The notes: a model not told the origin generated them from the sequence alone. A stretch of DNA of 49,335 nt from Deinococci bacterium (GCA_030149325.1 JASBRS010000037.1:1-49335), one strand, 5' to 3'. Positions 14,117 to 27,321 are shown, counted from the stretch's first letter. Program-made: numbers and translations.

Positions 14117-15634
14117 GTGGCGGACGACCGCGAGGCGGACGCGCAGTTCGAGAGCAGGGCCGGCACCTCGGTGCGTGAGGCGAGGCCCCGCGCGACAGGG
14201 GAGAGGAAGCCGGCGCGCGGGCGAGCGCGGGGTCGAGGGCGCGGCGCCGGGAAGCGCGGGGGTGCGGAGCGGCGCGTTCCCAACCTGGCGATCACGCAGG
14301 CGAACCCGCTGGCGCTGAGCCGGCAGGAGATGGGCATCCTCACCAAGCGGCTGTTGGTGCTGGCGCTGTCCGACATCACCAAGGACGACAGCGAGCTGGA
14401 GCCGATCCGCATCACCGCCTGGGAGTACGCGCAGCTCTTCAACATCAAGGGCAAGTCGATCTACTCGCGCATCGAGCAATCGGCGCGGGAGCTGCTGGAG
14501 CAGACGGTCCAGATCAAGGAGCCGAACGGCGACTGGGTGATGTTCCAGTGGGTGTCCGAGGCGCGCTACGAGAACGGACGCGACAACAAGGAGCAGATGG
14601 CGTGCATCGAGCTCAAGGTGCACGAGAAGCTCAAGCCCTACCTCCTGCAACTGCGCCGCGACTTCAGCATCATCCCCACCGAGCAGCTGCTGAGCTTCGA
14701 GAGCTTCAACAGCATGCGGCTGTTCGAGGTGCTCTACACCGCCAGCTACGCCGGCGAACGCTCCGAGCTGGTCTTCGACGTCGAGGACCTCAAGCTCCGC
14801 CTCGGCCTGGACGGCAAGTACGACCGCTTCAAGGACTTCCGCTACGTCCTTGACAAGGCGCAGACCGAGTTCAAGCAGTACACCTGCCTGATGTTCAGCT
14901 ACCGGCCCGAGAAGGTGGGCCGGAAGTACCGGCGCGTGCACTTCGCGATCCTGCGCAATGAGGTCTTCAAGCCGCGCGTGCGCCTGCCGGCGAGCCTCGC
15001 CAAGCGCGTCCAGCGCGAGACCGACACCGAGCAGTTGGTCCGGGAACTGCACGCCCGCGACGCGCTGCGCGAGATCGGCTGGGCCCAGGACATCGACCGC
15101 ACCCTCCAGCGCTACGGCGCCCAGCGCGTGATCGACATCGTCGCCTACGCCTCGAAGCTGTCGGCCAAAGCCGAGGCGGCCGGCCGCCCCATCTACAACC
15201 TCGCCGGCTTCGTGCATAACCTCCTCCAGCAGGGGGTGGAGCCGCCCAAGGCCGCACCCCAGGCCGACGCCCAGCGGCTGTCGCGCGAGGAGATCCGGAG
15301 TATCGCCGCGTCGATCGCCGACAGCTTCCATCAGCAGCGCCGGCAGCGCGCGGAAGCGGCCTGGACCGAGCTCAGCGACGAACAGCGTGAGCTCATCCAC
15401 ACCCTGATGCAGGCCACCTTGCACCGCTTCACGCTCGAGCGCATCGAGGCGGACGGCTGGCGCGGCGCCCTCTACGACAGCAGCCGCATGGAGGTCATGG
15501 CGAGCCACAACTTCGTCACCTTCCCGACCCACCTCCAGGACCTCGCCGTGTTCGTGCGCACCCTCGACCTGCTGGCCGAGTACCCGGAGGAGGATCGCAA
15601 GGCCATCCTGGCCGAGCTTCGCGACGCCGCCTGA
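14117..15634 (+). CDS. Plasmid-type replication initiator (Rep_3 family)
   Basis: A 505-residue initiator. After a basic, disordered N-terminus (residues 15-50), the first winged helix runs through NLAITQANPLALSRQEMGIL and TAWEYAQLFNI. The second includes IELKVHEKLKPYLLQLRRDF and SFNSMRLFEVLY, the conserved Rep_3 core. The protein is longer than most plasmid Reps, with a helical C-terminal extension from about 330. The GTG at 14117 has GGAGG 5 nt upstream. Upstream lie its promoter with inverted half-iterons and six phased iterons. A GCCGCC-TGA-GGCGGC stem frames the stop codon. Together with parAB it forms a complete replication and partition module. Confidence 0.85.
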   Translation: MADDREADAQFESRAGTSVREARPRATGERKPARGRARGRGRGAGKRGGAERRVPNLAITQANPLALSRQEMGILTKRLLVLALSDITKDDSELEPIRITAWEYAQLFNIKGKSIYSRIEQSARELLEQTVQIKEPNGDWVMFQWVSEARYENGRDNKEQMACIELKVHEKLKPYLLQLRRDFSIIPTEQLLSFESFNSMRLFEVLYTASYAGERSELVFDVEDLKLRLGLDGKYDRFKDFRYVLDKAQTEFKQYTCLMFSYRPEKVGRKYRRVHFAILRNEVFKPRVRLPASLAKRVQRETDTEQLVRELHARDALREIGWAQDIDRTLQRYGAQRVIDIVAYASKLSAKAEAAGRPIYNLAGFVHNLLQQGVEPPKAAPQADAQRLSREEIRSIAASIADSFHQQRRQRAEAAWTELSDEQRELIHTLMQATLHRFTLERIEADGWRGALYDSSRMEVMASHNFVTFPTHLQDLAVFVRTLDLLAEYPEEDRKAILAELRDAA

Positions 15635-15660
15635 GGCGGCTGGGGAGGAGGGCGGCCGCC

Positions 15661-16329
15661 GTGTGCGGGCGCTACACGCTCTACCACTTCGAGGAGGACC
15701 TCGACGCGCTGTTCGACGTCGTCGGGCTGGCCGTCGAGGCGCGCTACAACATCGCGCCCAGCCAGGAGGTCCCCATCGTCCGGCAGCGCTCGGACGGAGG
15801 GCGCGAGGTGCTGCGGGCGCGCTGGGGGCTGGTGCCTCACTGGGTCAAGGACCCGTCCGCCTTCAAGGCCAACCTCATCAACGCCCGCTCGGAGGGCGCG
15901 GCCGAGAAGCCCTCGTTCCGCGATGCCATGCGGCACGGCCGCTGCCTGCTGCCGGCCAGCGGCTTCTACGAGTGGGCGACGGTCGGCGGCGTCAAGCGCC
16001 CCTACCACATCCGTCGCCGCGACGGCCGGCCGCTGGCCCTGGCGGGGCTGTGGTCGCTGTGGGACCGCGGCGCCGAGCCGTTGCGCACCTGCACCATCCT
16101 CACCACCCGGCCGAACGCCGTGGTGCGACCCCTGCACGACCGCATGCCCGTCATCCTGGAGCCGGCCGAGTTCGAGCGCTGGCTCGACCCGACCGTCGAC
16201 GACCCGCGGGCCGTCGAGGACCTGCTCGATCCCTTCGATGACGAGGCCCTCGAGGCCTATCCGGTGGCGCGGCAGGTCGGCAATCCGAGCGTGGACCGTC
16301 CCGACCTCATCGAACCGGCTCCGCGGTGA
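15661..16329 (+). CDS. SRAP/HMCES-family abasic-site shield protein (YedK-like)
   Basis: A 222-residue SRAP protein, which crosslinks to abasic sites in single-stranded DNA through its N-terminal Cys and protects them. All key residues are visible: Cys2 after the initiator Met (MCGRYTLYH), Asn30 in RYNIAPSQ, NLINARSE (71-78), Glu104 in GFYEW and His159 in PLHDRMPV. The GTG at 15661 is fixed by the need for Cys at position 2, and a GGGGAGGAGG site lies upstream. It starts 26 bp after rep in the same direction. With ligA and polX downstream it forms a run of DNA-maintenance genes. Confidence 0.9.
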   Translation: MCGRYTLYHFEEDLDALFDVVGLAVEARYNIAPSQEVPIVRQRSDGGREVLRARWGLVPHWVKDPSAFKANLINARSEGAAEKPSFRDAMRHGRCLLPASGFYEWATVGGVKRPYHIRRRDGRPLALAGLWSLWDRGAEPLRTCTILTTRPNAVVRPLHDRMPVILEPAEFERWLDPTVDDPRAVEDLLDPFDDEALEAYPVARQVGNPSVDRPDLIEPAPR

Positions 16330-16363
16330 TCCGAGAGCCGGGTGTGCGCTGGCTCACACGGCT

Positions 16364-16385
16364 ACCTTAGCAATTAAGGTAAGGT
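16364..16385. promoter_or_regulatory. Dyad ACCTTA-N5-TAAGGT with extra half-site
   Basis: ACCTTA (16364-16369) and TAAGGT (16375-16380) form a dyad, and a second overlapping TAAGGT (16380-16385) follows. The last TAAGGT is also a -10-like box 7 nt before the ATG at 16393. This may be a small regulated promoter. Confidence 0.4.
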
Positions 16386-16392
16386 CACGGGC

Positions 16393-16445
16393 ATGGAGAC
16401 GCGCATGCCCTGCCCAGCACGGCGGACCCCACGCGCACGACGGCC

Positions 16446-16449
<4 letters not shown>
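16393..16449 (+). CDS. Possible 18-codon leader peptide
   Basis: ATG at 16393 opens 18 codons (METRMPCPARRTPRARRP) ending in a TGA that overlaps the GTG start of the next small gene (GTGA). A TAAGGT box 7 nt upstream would make it leaderless. This could couple translation of the downstream gene. It is too short to judge coding bias, so it may be chance. Confidence 0.25.
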
Positions 16450-20537
<4,088 letters not shown>

Positions 20538-20540
<3 letters not shown>

Positions 20541-20560
20541 GCGGCCGCGGGGTCCGCTCA
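20538..20560. terminator. Shared hairpin between convergent polX and kinase genes
   Basis: TGAGCGG (20538-20544) pairs with CCGCTCA (20554-20560) across a 9-nt GC-rich loop. Each arm contains the stop codon of one of the convergent genes. It is a compact two-way terminator candidate without T-runs. Confidence 0.4.
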
Positions 20561-21865
20561 GGTCGCGGCCGGCAGCACCACGACCACCCGGAAGCCCTCG
20601 CCGGGGGCGCTGTCGACCTGCCAGCGGCCGCCGTGCAAGCCGACGACGTGCTCCACGATGGCCAGTCCCAGCCCGCTGCCCTCGCCGCTGCGCGCGGCGT
20701 CGGCGCGGTAGAAGCGCTCCCCGAGGTGGCCGAGCGCCTCGCCGTCGACGCCCGGTCCGTCGTCCTCGACGCGCAGCGCCACGCCTTCGCTGTGGGCCTC
20801 CACCACCACCCGGACGGGAGCGCCGCGACCGTGCCGCACGGCGTTCTCCAGCAGGTTGTCCACCACGTGCGTGAGCAGCAGGGCGTCGCCCTGGACGAGC
20901 GGGGCGGTGTGGGCGGTGAAGTCGAGCGGCACCGTCGGAGCGCGCAGGCGCGCGCGATCGACGGCGTCGCCGGCGATGCGCACGAGATCGCTGGGAGCGG
21001 GGTGGAACGCCGCCTCGTCGCGCGCGAGCAGCAGCAGGTGCTCGGTGAGGCGCGACAGGCGGCCCACGTCGTGGCCGAGCTCGGTCAGGGTGTCCCGGTA
21101 GTGCGCGGCGTCGCGCTCCCTCGCCAGGGCCCCCTGGATCCGTGCCTGGAGGGCCGTCAGGGGGGTGCGCAGGTCGTGGGCGGCGGCCCGGGTGAAGGCG
21201 CTCTCGCGCTCCATCATGGCGTTCAGGCGGCGGAACGCCCGCTGCAGGGTGTCCGCTAGCCGCCCCAGCTCGTCGCGAGCGTCGGTCCCGGGGAGGGGTT
21301 GGAGCAGGTCGCCGCTGGCGCCGATGGAACTGGCGGCGCGCTCCAGGGAGTTGAGGGGCCGGAGCAGGCGGCCGGCGGTGACGGCCGACGCGACCGCCGC
21401 CAACAGCATCATCACCGGCAGGGTCACCAGCAGCGCCCGCAGGTAGGCGCGCAGCGGCTGGCTGACGCCGCGCAGGTCGGTGGCCAGTTGCAGCAGCGCC
21501 AGGTGGCCCTCGCTGAGGACCTCGCGGGTGAGCACCTGGTGCCCGTCGATGCGGGTGTAGCCCAGCGGCAGGTCGAGCGGCACGTCGGGGAAGCCCGCCG
21601 ATTGCTGCAGCACGCGATCGCCGCTCACGACCCGGACCTCGACGCCGGAGGGGAACTCGCTGCCGAGCGCCAGCGGTGCCAGGTCGTGGTCCGGGCGTTC
21701 GAGGTCGTTGCGCAGGTCGACCATCGCCACGGCGCTGTCGAGGCGGCGCTCCTCGCCGGCCACCAGGAAGCGCTGCAGCGCCAGGTAGAGCACGGCGGCC
21801 ACCACCAGCAACAGCAGCGCCGTCTGCAGGGCGACCGCCAGGGCCATGCGCCAGCGGATGGTCAC
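20558..21865 (-). CDS. Two-component sensor histidine kinase
   Basis: A 435-residue membrane sensor. A first helix (about 8-29) and a second (about 144-164) bracket a periplasmic domain of some 115 residues without a known fold. A HAMP linker follows ([17 protein letters not shown]), then HisKA with phospho-acceptor His230 in [13 protein letters not shown]. The ATPase domain has the N box [12 protein letters not shown]1 EDDGPGVD and G2 [14 protein letters not shown]. The GTG at 21865 overlaps the regulator stop (GTGA), so the pair is one operon. The stimulus is unknown. Confidence 0.9.
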   Translation of the reverse strand: MTIRWRMALAVALQTALLLLVVAAVLYLALQRFLVAGEERRLDSAVAMVDLRNDLERPDHDLAPLALGSEFPSGVEVRVVSGDRVLQQSAGFPDVPLDLPLGYTRIDGHQVLTREVLSEGHLALLQLATDLRGVSQPLRAYLRALLVTLPVMMLLAAVASAVTAGRLLRPLNSLERAASSIGASGDLLQPLPGTDARDELGRLADTLQRAFRRLNAMMERESAFTRAAAHDLRTPLTALQARIQGALARERDAAHYRDTLTELGHDVGRLSRLTEHLLLLARDEAAFHPAPSDLVRIAGDAVDRARLRAPTVPLDFTAHTAPLVQGDALLLTHVVDNLLENAVRHGRGAPVRVVVEAHSEGVALRVEDDGPGVDGEALGHLGERFYRADAARSGEGSGLGLAIVEHVVGLHGGRWQVDSAPGEGFRVVVVLPAAT

Positions 21866-22521
21866 GGGACCCGGTACCCCCGGCCGCGCCCGCTGTCGAT
21901 GGCCTCGTCGGCGAGCTTGCGGCGAAGGTAGCTGACGTAGACGTCGACGATGCGCGGCTCGCCCATGAAGTCGGGCCCCCACACGCGATCGAGCAGCTCC
22001 TCGCGGCTGAACCAGCGCCCCGGCGTGAGCGCCAGCGTCTCCAGCAGCTCGTACTCGCGGCCGGTGAGCCCCACCTCCTCGCCCTTCCACCACACCTGGC
22101 GGGTACGGGTGTCGACGCGGCCGTGGCCCGACGCGAAGCCGAGATGGGCGCTGCCCGCGGCCTCCGCGCGCCGCGCCACGGCCCGCAGGGTGGCCAGCAG
22201 CTCGGGCAGCTCGAAGGGCTTCACGAGGTAGGCGTCGCCGCCGAGGTCGAGGCCGTGCACGCGGTCCTCGAGCTCACCGCGCGCCGTCAGGTAGACGATG
22301 GGGGTGGCCACGCCCTCGTGGCGCAACGCCTGCGTGACATCGAAGCCGTCGAGCTCGGGGAGCATGACGTCGAGCACCAGCACCCCGTACTGGCCCGAGC
22401 GCGCCTCGGTCAGCCCCTGGCGCCCGTCCGTGACCCAGGTGACCTGGTGCCCGGCCTCGCGCAGGGCCTCGACCGTGGGCTCCGCGATGCGCACGTCGTC
22501 CTCGACGAGCAACAGCCTCAT
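21862..22521 (-). CDS. OmpR/PhoB-type response regulator
   Basis: A 219-residue regulator. The receiver domain has the acidic pair in VEDD, phospho-acceptor Asp51 in [13 protein letters not shown], Thr79 in YLTAR and Lys101 in LVKPF. The C-terminal winged helix runs [20 protein letters not shown] to [14 protein letters not shown]. It is the cognate partner of the overlapping histidine kinase. A TAGGCT box 7 nt before the ATG marks a leaderless promoter. The target genes cannot be told from the sequence. Confidence 0.93.
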   Translation of the reverse strand: MRLLLVEDDVRIAEPTVEALREAGHQVTWVTDGRQGLTEARSGQYGVLVLDVMLPELDGFDVTQALRHEGVATPIVYLTARGELEDRVHGLDLGGDAYLVKPFELPELLATLRAVARRAEAAGSAHLGFASGHGRVDTRTRQVWWKGEEVGLTGREYELLETLALTPGRWFSREELLDRVWGPDFMGEPRIVDVYVSYLRRKLADEAIDSGRGRGYRVP

Positions 22522-22528
22522 GCTCTAG

Positions 22529-22534
22529 AGCCTA
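22529..22534 (-). promoter_or_regulatory. -10 box (TAGGCT) of leaderless response-regulator gene
   Basis: On the minus strand TAGGCT is followed by 7 nt and the ATG at 22521. Confidence 0.45.
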
Positions 22535-22558
22535 CGCCTCCCGTGCCGCATCGGCGAG

Positions 22559-23194
22559 CTACGGCGCGCTGGGCTGCGGGCTGCGGCGGGCCTCGAACAG
22601 CCGGAGCGCGGCGCCGCCGACCACCACGGCGGTCCCGGCGAGGTACAGCAGCGTCAGCTGGTCGGTCCCCGCCAGCCAGCCGTGGATCGTCGCCAGCAGC
22701 CAGGCCGGGTAGGCCAGCAGGTGCAGGCCCCGCCACAACGGGCGCGGCAGGTTCGTACGCGCCGAGAACGACAGGTACACCGCCAGTGCCGCGTAGAGCG
22801 CCAGCGTCCCGAGCGCCAGGGCGAAGGGCCGGTAGCTGGCGTGACCGGGGATCAGCACGTCCGCCAGCGTCTGCGGCTGCTGGTGATCCACCGTCACGAA
22901 GGCGACGTGCACGGTCGTCAGCGCCAGCCCGAAGCTGCTCATCAGGCCGTGCCAGCCGTACTGCAGGGGCCGGGCCAGCCATGAGGGTACGAAGCGGCTC
23001 TTGAGCACGGCGCCCAGGCCCGCCGACAACGACAGCAGGGTGTAGGCGGCCACGCCGGCGAGGCGGTCCAGCGTCCACGCCAGTCCCTCGGGGGTGGCGT
23101 GGCGGGCGGCCAGGGCCCAGGTCAGGGCGACCCCGGCCAGCAGCGTGGCGGCCAGGAACTCGTTGACGGAGGCGATCCGACGATCGGAAGTCAT
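22559..23194 (-). CDS. Ferric-reductase-like transmembrane haem protein
   Basis: A 211-residue protein with about six membrane helices. Paired histidines sit at the spacing of the ferric-reductase/YedZ fold: His82 and His96 in one helix pair (YGWHGLMSS, TTVHVAFV), and His158 and His171 in the next (RGLHLLAYP, TIHGWLAG). These would bind two b-type haems across the membrane. It starts within the stop of the apbE gene (ATGA overlap) and is the last gene of a four-gene operon. Its partner may be a flavinylated outer protein rather than MsrP, since no msrP is present. Confidence 0.75.
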   Translation of the reverse strand: MTSDRRIASVNEFLAATLLAGVALTWALAARHATPEGLAWTLDRLAGVAAYTLLSLSAGLGAVLKSRFVPSWLARPLQYGWHGLMSSFGLALTTVHVAFVTVDHQQPQTLADVLIPGHASYRPFALALGTLALYAALAVYLSFSARTNLPRPLWRGLHLLAYPAWLLATIHGWLAGTDQLTLLYLAGTAVVVGGAALRLFEARRSPQPSAP

Positions 23195-24078
23195 GTGCGG
23201 CTCCAAGTGCCGTCGGGACGGCGGTGCCAGGGATCCCCCCGGCGGTCGAAGGTCACCATCAGGGTGGCCTCGTCGAGGTCGGCGTGGTGTGGGTCCAGCA
23301 ACGCCAGCTTGGTCAGCACCTCGGCGCGGCGCAGGTCCGGGTGGACCGCGGTGGCCTGCACGAAGCGCGTGCGCGCGGGGCGGGCGTCCCGTGGGTCGAT
23401 GAGGTGGTGCCCGCCGGGCCAGGCCCGCTTCACCACCCCCGAGGTGGCCACGCCCCAGCGCCCCGGGCGCAGCACCACCTGCATCGGCTCGCCACCGAAG
23501 GGGGCGGCGACATCGATGGCCACCGGCTCGGACGAGAGGCTCACCAGGTCGCCGCCGGCGTCGAGCAGGGCCTCCCCCTCGAGGGCGGTCGTACAGCGTT
23601 CGACGATCCAGCTCTTGGCCGTGCCGCCCAGGTCCACCTCGGCGCCGGCCGGCAGGCGCACCTGGGTGGCGTCGACCTCCACCGCGCGCCAGTCGGCGAC
23701 CGCGGGCGGCTCGCCGGACCGCGGTCGCGCCGGCGCCGGCCAGGGATCGACGTAGCCCGCCCACAGGAGCGCCGGCAGCACCAACGGGGTCACCAGGCCG
23801 TCGGTAGCCTCGGCCACCGCCAGCGCGTGGCGCAGCGCGTCCACCAGCTCGGGCGGTGGAGAGCTCAGCCGGCCCGCGGCGTTCAGGCGCGTCAGCGGCG
23901 AAGGGCGGAAGCGCGTCAGCAGCGCCTCCAGGCGCTCGAGCTCCGCCGCCGCCGCCTCGGCACCGACGCCGGCGATGCGGACCTCGGTCCCGAGGGCGCG
24001 CAGGGCGCGGTGCGGGAGCGCGTCGAAGTCGACCGGTGGGGTCGGCGTGGGGGGGTGGGCGGAGGCGGCCTGGGGCAT
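23191..24078 (-). CDS. apbE: FAD:protein FMN transferase (ApbE-like)
   Basis: A 295-residue ApbE-family protein, which attaches FMN covalently to Ser/Thr of exported electron-transfer proteins. Visible: RFRPSPLTRLNAAG (57-70), the central DLGGTAKSW (149-157), LLDAGGDL (171-178), GVATSGVVKR (209-218), HHLIDPRDARP (224-234) and VLTKLALL. There is no clear signal peptide or lipobox; the N-terminus is Pro-rich. It lies between two small membrane-anchored proteins and a ferric-reductase-like gene, all overlapping by a few bases. No protein with the classic flavinylation motif is encoded nearby. Confidence 0.8.
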   Translation of the reverse strand: MPQAASAHPPTPTPPVDFDALPHRALRALGTEVRIAGVGAEAAAAELERLEALLTRFRPSPLTRLNAAGRLSSPPPELVDALRHALAVAEATDGLVTPLVLPALLWAGYVDPWPAPARPRSGEPPAVADWRAVEVDATQVRLPAGAEVDLGGTAKSWIVERCTTALEGEALLDAGGDLVSLSSEPVAIDVAAPFGGEPMQVVLRPGRWGVATSGVVKRAWPGGHHLIDPRDARPARTRFVQATAVHPDLRRAEVLTKLALLDPHHADLDEATLMVTFDRRGDPWHRRPDGTWSRT

Positions 24079-24419
24079 CAGCTCATCCGGGTGTAGCCGC
24101 GGGCGCGGTAGCTCCGTTGCGGCAGGACGTAGCTGGGTTGGCTCGAGCCGTAGTAGCTGCTGTTGGGCGTGCCGTAGCCGGGCACGACGGTGGTCTGGGC
24201 CGCGAGCTGCGGGGCCGCGGCGGCGTTGGCCTGGCTGGAGCGCTGGACGATGCGCACCACGGCTCCCAGGCCGAGGCCGAGGGTGATGGTGAGCAGGAAC
24301 AGGGTGGCCTGGTCCTTGTCGAAGGCCGGGCGGCGCGGGCGTGGCTTCGGGCCCGCGCCGGGGGCGCGGCGGCCGGCGCGGCCGACCTCACTCGTAGCGC
24401 GATCGGTAGGCGTAGCCAT
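24078..24419 (-). CDS. Small membrane-anchored protein with Tyr/Ser-rich tail
   Basis: A 113-residue protein. A basic N-terminal part (about 40 residues) precedes one hydrophobic helix (ATLFLLTITLGLGLGAVV, about 43-60). The tail is low-complexity and rich in Tyr, Ser, Pro and Gly (VPGYGTPNSSYYGSSQPSYV). GAGGAG lies 9 nt before the ATG. It shares one base with the apbE start (TGATG). The family is not recognised. Its place suggests an exported component of the electron-transfer operon. Confidence 0.55.
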   Translation of the reverse strand: MATPTDRATSEVGRAGRRAPGAGPKPRPRRPAFDKDQATLFLLTITLGLGLGAVVRIVQRSSQANAAAAPQLAAQTTVVPGYGTPNSSYYGSSQPSYVLPQRSYRARGYTRMS

Positions 24420-24693
24420 CGTCGTACTCCTCACGTTCCCCGTCGGTGCGGCCGCGGTAGGCCTGCGGGGCGCTCGCCCCGTAGCCGCTGCCGGAGTTGG
24501 GGATCGTCACGGTGTAGAGGGTGCCGTCGGGACCGACGGCGATGATGGTGCCCTGCCCGGGGGCGCCGACGCTGGCGGTCTGGGTGCCGGCGCCGGCGCT
24601 CGCCTTCGGCGCCCGCAGCCCGAGCAGGCCGTAGCCCGCGAGCCCGGCGACGAGGGCCGTGATGGACAGGAGCAACACACGTCGTGCGTTCAT
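24388..24693 (-). CDS. Small exported or anchored protein, first gene of the apbE operon
   Basis: A 101-residue protein with an N-terminal signal anchor (RVLLLSITALVAGLAGYGLL) and an outer domain holding a short beta-like stretch (GTIIAVGPDGTLYTVTIP) and a Gly/Tyr-rich segment with YGASAPQAYRG. The sequence YGAS is only loosely like the [S/T]GA[S/T] flavinylation site, so a role as ApbE substrate is speculative. It overlaps the next gene by 32 nt. GGAGG lies 11 nt upstream of the ATG, and a direct repeat (CGTTAGACGCT, CGTTAACGCTC) near 24731-24752 lies in the promoter region. Confidence 0.55.
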   Translation of the reverse strand: MNARRVLLLSITALVAGLAGYGLLGLRAPKASAGAGTQTASVGAPGQGTIIAVGPDGTLYTVTIPNSGSGYGASAPQAYRGRTDGEREEYDDGYAYRSRYE

Positions 24694-24769
24694 GGTTAGC
24701 GCAACCTCCGACGCCAGGATGCGCAGTGGACGTTAGACGCTCGTTAACGCTCGAGGAGGAGTCGGCGGT

Positions 24770-24922
24770 TCAGCGCAGGCGACCCAGGGCCAGGTAGAGC
24801 GCCAGCGCCACCCCGGCGGCCAGCGACAACGCCCCCAGCCACGGCGCGATCGCCAGCCACAGCACCAGGCCCACGGCGACGAAGGCCAGGGCCAGGAACA
24901 GGGCGGTGGTGTGGGGCCTCAC
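24770..24922 (-). CDS. 50-residue two-helix membrane protein
   Basis: A GTG at 24922 preceded by GGAGGAG opens a 50-residue protein made of two hydrophobic helices (ALFLALAFVAVGLVLWLAIA and ALSLAAGVALALYLAL) ending GRLR. The upstream extension of the open frame has no ribosome site and is Arg-rich, so I dismiss it. The function is unknown. It lies alone between the exonuclease gene and the apbE operon. Confidence 0.5.
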   Translation of the reverse strand: MRPHTTALFLALAFVAVGLVLWLAIAPWLGALSLAAGVALALYLALGRLR

Positions 24923-25017
24923 GGGGTCTCCTCCCAGGGGAAGCGTAGCGCCGGCGCGGCCGCGGCGCCGTGCGGCACCCGACCGCCGCCCAGCGAGCGG
25001 CTGGAGGGCCGCGGCCC

Positions 25018-25932
25018 TCACAGCCAGCGTACGGAGTCGTCGGGGAGTGCGGGGATGCGCTCGGAGTAGCGGACGAAGGCGCTCAGCGGGAACACCGGCA
25101 GCTCACGAGGGCTGGGGTAGACCTGCTGCCGCAGCCACTCCGCCTCCGATCGCAGCTGGTCGGTGGGGAGGTCGCGGTACCAGACCTTGCCGTTCCAGTT
25201 GTAGCCGCGCGCCTTGAGCAGGTCCTTGCTGTCGAAGGGGCTGTCGACCGCGTAGAGCCGGCCTCCGGTGCGGCGGGCGCGTTCCAGCAGGGCGTCGAGG
25301 GTGCGCCGGCCGCTCGGCAGCGGCAGGCTCAGCAGGTGGACCCCTGCCAGGCAGTCGCTGCCGGCGCGGTGGCCGTCGTAGACGAACCCCTGCTTCATCG
25401 CCAGGTACTCGAGCTTGCGCCCCTCGAAGCCTTCGTGGCGCCACGGTACGTCGTTCGCCGAGCACGCCCAGGCGCGTCCCGCGAAGCCCGGCAGGCGCCG
25501 CTCCAGGAACGGCCGGTCGAAGCCGGCGTTGTGGGCGATGACCAGGTGGGCGCGTTGCAGCCAACCCTCGACCTCGGCCTCGGGCAGGCGCTGCCCCGCC
25601 ACCATGGCGTCGGTGATGCCGGTCAGGCGCACGATCTCGTCGGGCAGCGGACGCCCGGGATCCTCGAAGGCCGAGAGCTCCTCCAGCAGCCGGTAGATGC
25701 GGCCCTCGCCGTCGAACTCGAAGGCGACCAGTCCCAGCTCGATGATGCGGTCCTGGGCGGCCGACAGGCCCGTCGTCTCGACGTCGACGTACAGCCCCAC
25801 GTGGAGCTCGCGCCCGTCGTCGGGGTCGGGGTGGTAGCGCTCGGGACGCCGGTAGCGCTCCAGGACCCGGTAGCGCCCGCTCGCTTCCAGCGCGCGGCGC
25901 ATACCTTCGAGGTCGTCGTGGCTCGCTCCCAT
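25018..25932 (-). CDS. DEDDh 3'-5' exonuclease with C-terminal domain
   Basis: A 304-residue DnaQ-superfamily nuclease. Exo I is YVDVETTGLS (about 48-57) followed by DRIIELGLVAFEFD. Exo II is VIAHNAGFDRPFLE. Exo III is HRAGSDCLAG, with His and Asp in place. After the nuclease fold a C-terminal segment (FDSKDLLKARGYNWNGKVWY) forms a conserved Trp/Tyr-rich extension found in some stand-alone exonucleases. It could serve proofreading or repair in trans, for instance for DnaE2, which lacks a proofreading partner here. The ATG at 25932 has GGAGGAG next to it. Confidence 0.82.
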   Translation of the reverse strand: MGASHDDLEGMRRALEASGRYRVLERYRRPERYHPDPDDGRELHVGLYVDVETTGLSAAQDRIIELGLVAFEFDGEGRIYRLLEELSAFEDPGRPLPDEIVRLTGITDAMVAGQRLPEAEVEGWLQRAHLVIAHNAGFDRPFLERRLPGFAGRAWACSANDVPWRHEGFEGRKLEYLAMKQGFVYDGHRAGSDCLAGVHLLSLPLPSGRRTLDALLERARRTGGRLYAVDSPFDSKDLLKARGYNWNGKVWYRDLPTDQLRSEAEWLRQQVYPSPRELPVFPLSAFVRYSERIPALPDDSVRWL

Positions 25933-25972
25933 GCTCCTCCCGGGGTGCCCGGAGGCTACCACGGGGTGCGGC

Positions 25973-27199
25973 TCAGGAGGCGGCGCGTCCGGGCGCCCTC
26001 CCCCCGACCGTCTCGGGAACGGAGCGCACCACCACCCAGGCTCCGAGCAGCGACAGGGCTCCACCCAGCACGAAGGGCAGGGCGAAGCTGACCACCGACA
26101 GCACGCCGGCCAACAGCGGGCCGAACGACAGCCCCAGCCCGAAGCCCGTGGTCACGATCGCCATCTGCCGCCCCTCGCCGCCGCGGCGGGCCAGATCGCC
26201 GGCCAGTGCGAAGGTGGGGGCGGCGATGCCGGCCGACGCCAGCCCCTGGGCCACCCGCAACAGGACCAGCTGCTCGGTGGAGCTCGCGAACCCCAGCAGG
26301 GCGGTGGCAGGGGCCATCAGGATCAGCCCGACGACCACGAAGGGCTTGCGACCTACCCGGTCGGACCAGCGCCCGATAGGGAACTGCAGCAGCAGGCGGC
26401 TGACCATGAGGGCACTGAAGGCCACCGCGAACGCCAGCGCCGATTGCTCGAGGCGGGCGTTGAACTCGTTCTCGAGGGCGCCCATCATCGAGAAGGAGGC
26501 GGCCATGGTGAAGGTCGCGGTGCCGAGGCCCAGCATCGGCAGCGTGACGACGCCCGGCTCGAACAGGCGGAAGCGCTTCGGCGCCCCGGCGACCGCAGGC
26601 GCCGGCTCGTCGTGCACCCAGGTCTGCACCAGGGCGGCGCCGAGCAGCACGAATCCGGCGCCGACGTAGAAGGCGGCGTCGAAGCCGTAGCGCTGGTAGA
26701 GCAGGCCGGCCAACAGCGGTCCGCTCGCCAGGCCGATCATGCGCATGGTGGTGTAGATGCCCATGGAGCCGCCGCGCGTCGCGCGGGTGGTGGCGCTCGA
26801 CATGATGGCCAGCGAGGTCGGGATGGTGAGGGCGACGCCCAGCCCCTGGAGCACCCGCAACCCCAGGAGGCTGCCGTAGGTGCCGACCAGCGTGAACGCC
26901 CAGGTGCCCAGCGCCATCAGCAGCAGTCCCGCCAGGATGAGGGGCTTGCGCCGCCCCAGCCGGTCCGACAGTGCCCCGGCGACCGGCTGGCCCACCGCCG
27001 ACACCAGGCCGTAGAGCGACAGCGCCAACCCCACCCGCGTGGCCACCGGCAGCGTGAGGGAGGGATCCGGCAGCTTCGCCACGTACAGCGGCAGCACCAG
27101 GAACAGGATGCTGTTGCCGATGGCGTCGCCCAGGCGCGCCGCCGACAGGGCCAGGACCTGGCGGTTGAGGCCGGCAGCTTGCGAGAGGCGGTGGATCAC
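25973..27199 (-). CDS. MFS transporter, 12 helices
   Basis: A 408-residue major-facilitator protein. Motif A occurs in both halves: [15 protein letters not shown] (first) and [14 protein letters not shown] (second). Hydrophobic segments fit 12 helices with a cytoplasmic loop around residues 195-215 ([10 protein letters not shown]). It resembles drug/metabolite efflux MFS proteins; the substrate cannot be assigned. The GTG at 27199 has GAGGAGGG upstream. It diverges from mntH, and the 236-bp gap holds the mntH promoter. Confidence 0.82.
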   Translation of the reverse strand: MIHRLSQAAGLNRQVLALSAARLGDAIGNSILFLVLPLYVAKLPDPSLTLPVATRVGLALSLYGLVSAVGQPVAGALSDRLGRRKPLILAGLLLMALGTWAFTLVGTYGSLLGLRVLQGLGVALTIPTSLAIMSSATTRATRGGSMGIYTTMRMIGLASGPLLAGLLYQRYGFDAAFYVGAGFVLLGAALVQTWVHDEPAPAVAGAPKRFRLFEPGVVTLPMLGLGTATFTMAASFSMMGALENEFNARLEQSALAFAVAFSALMVSRLLLQFPIGRWSDRVGRKPFVVVGLILMAPATALLGFASSTEQLVLLRVAQGLASAGIAAPTFALAGDLARRGGEGRQMAIVTTGFGLGLSFGPLLAGVLSVVSFALPFVLGGALSLLGAWVVVRSVPETVGGRAPGRAAS

Positions 27200-27321
27200 C
27201 TGGGAACCCTCCTCGGGAGGCGGGGGCGGGGGACGGTAGGGCGTGCGGGCGCGGCCCGCGCCCCCCGGACGCTAGCACGCGCGACCACGGCCGCCGGTCG
27301 GCTGGCTCGCCGCGCACCCCT

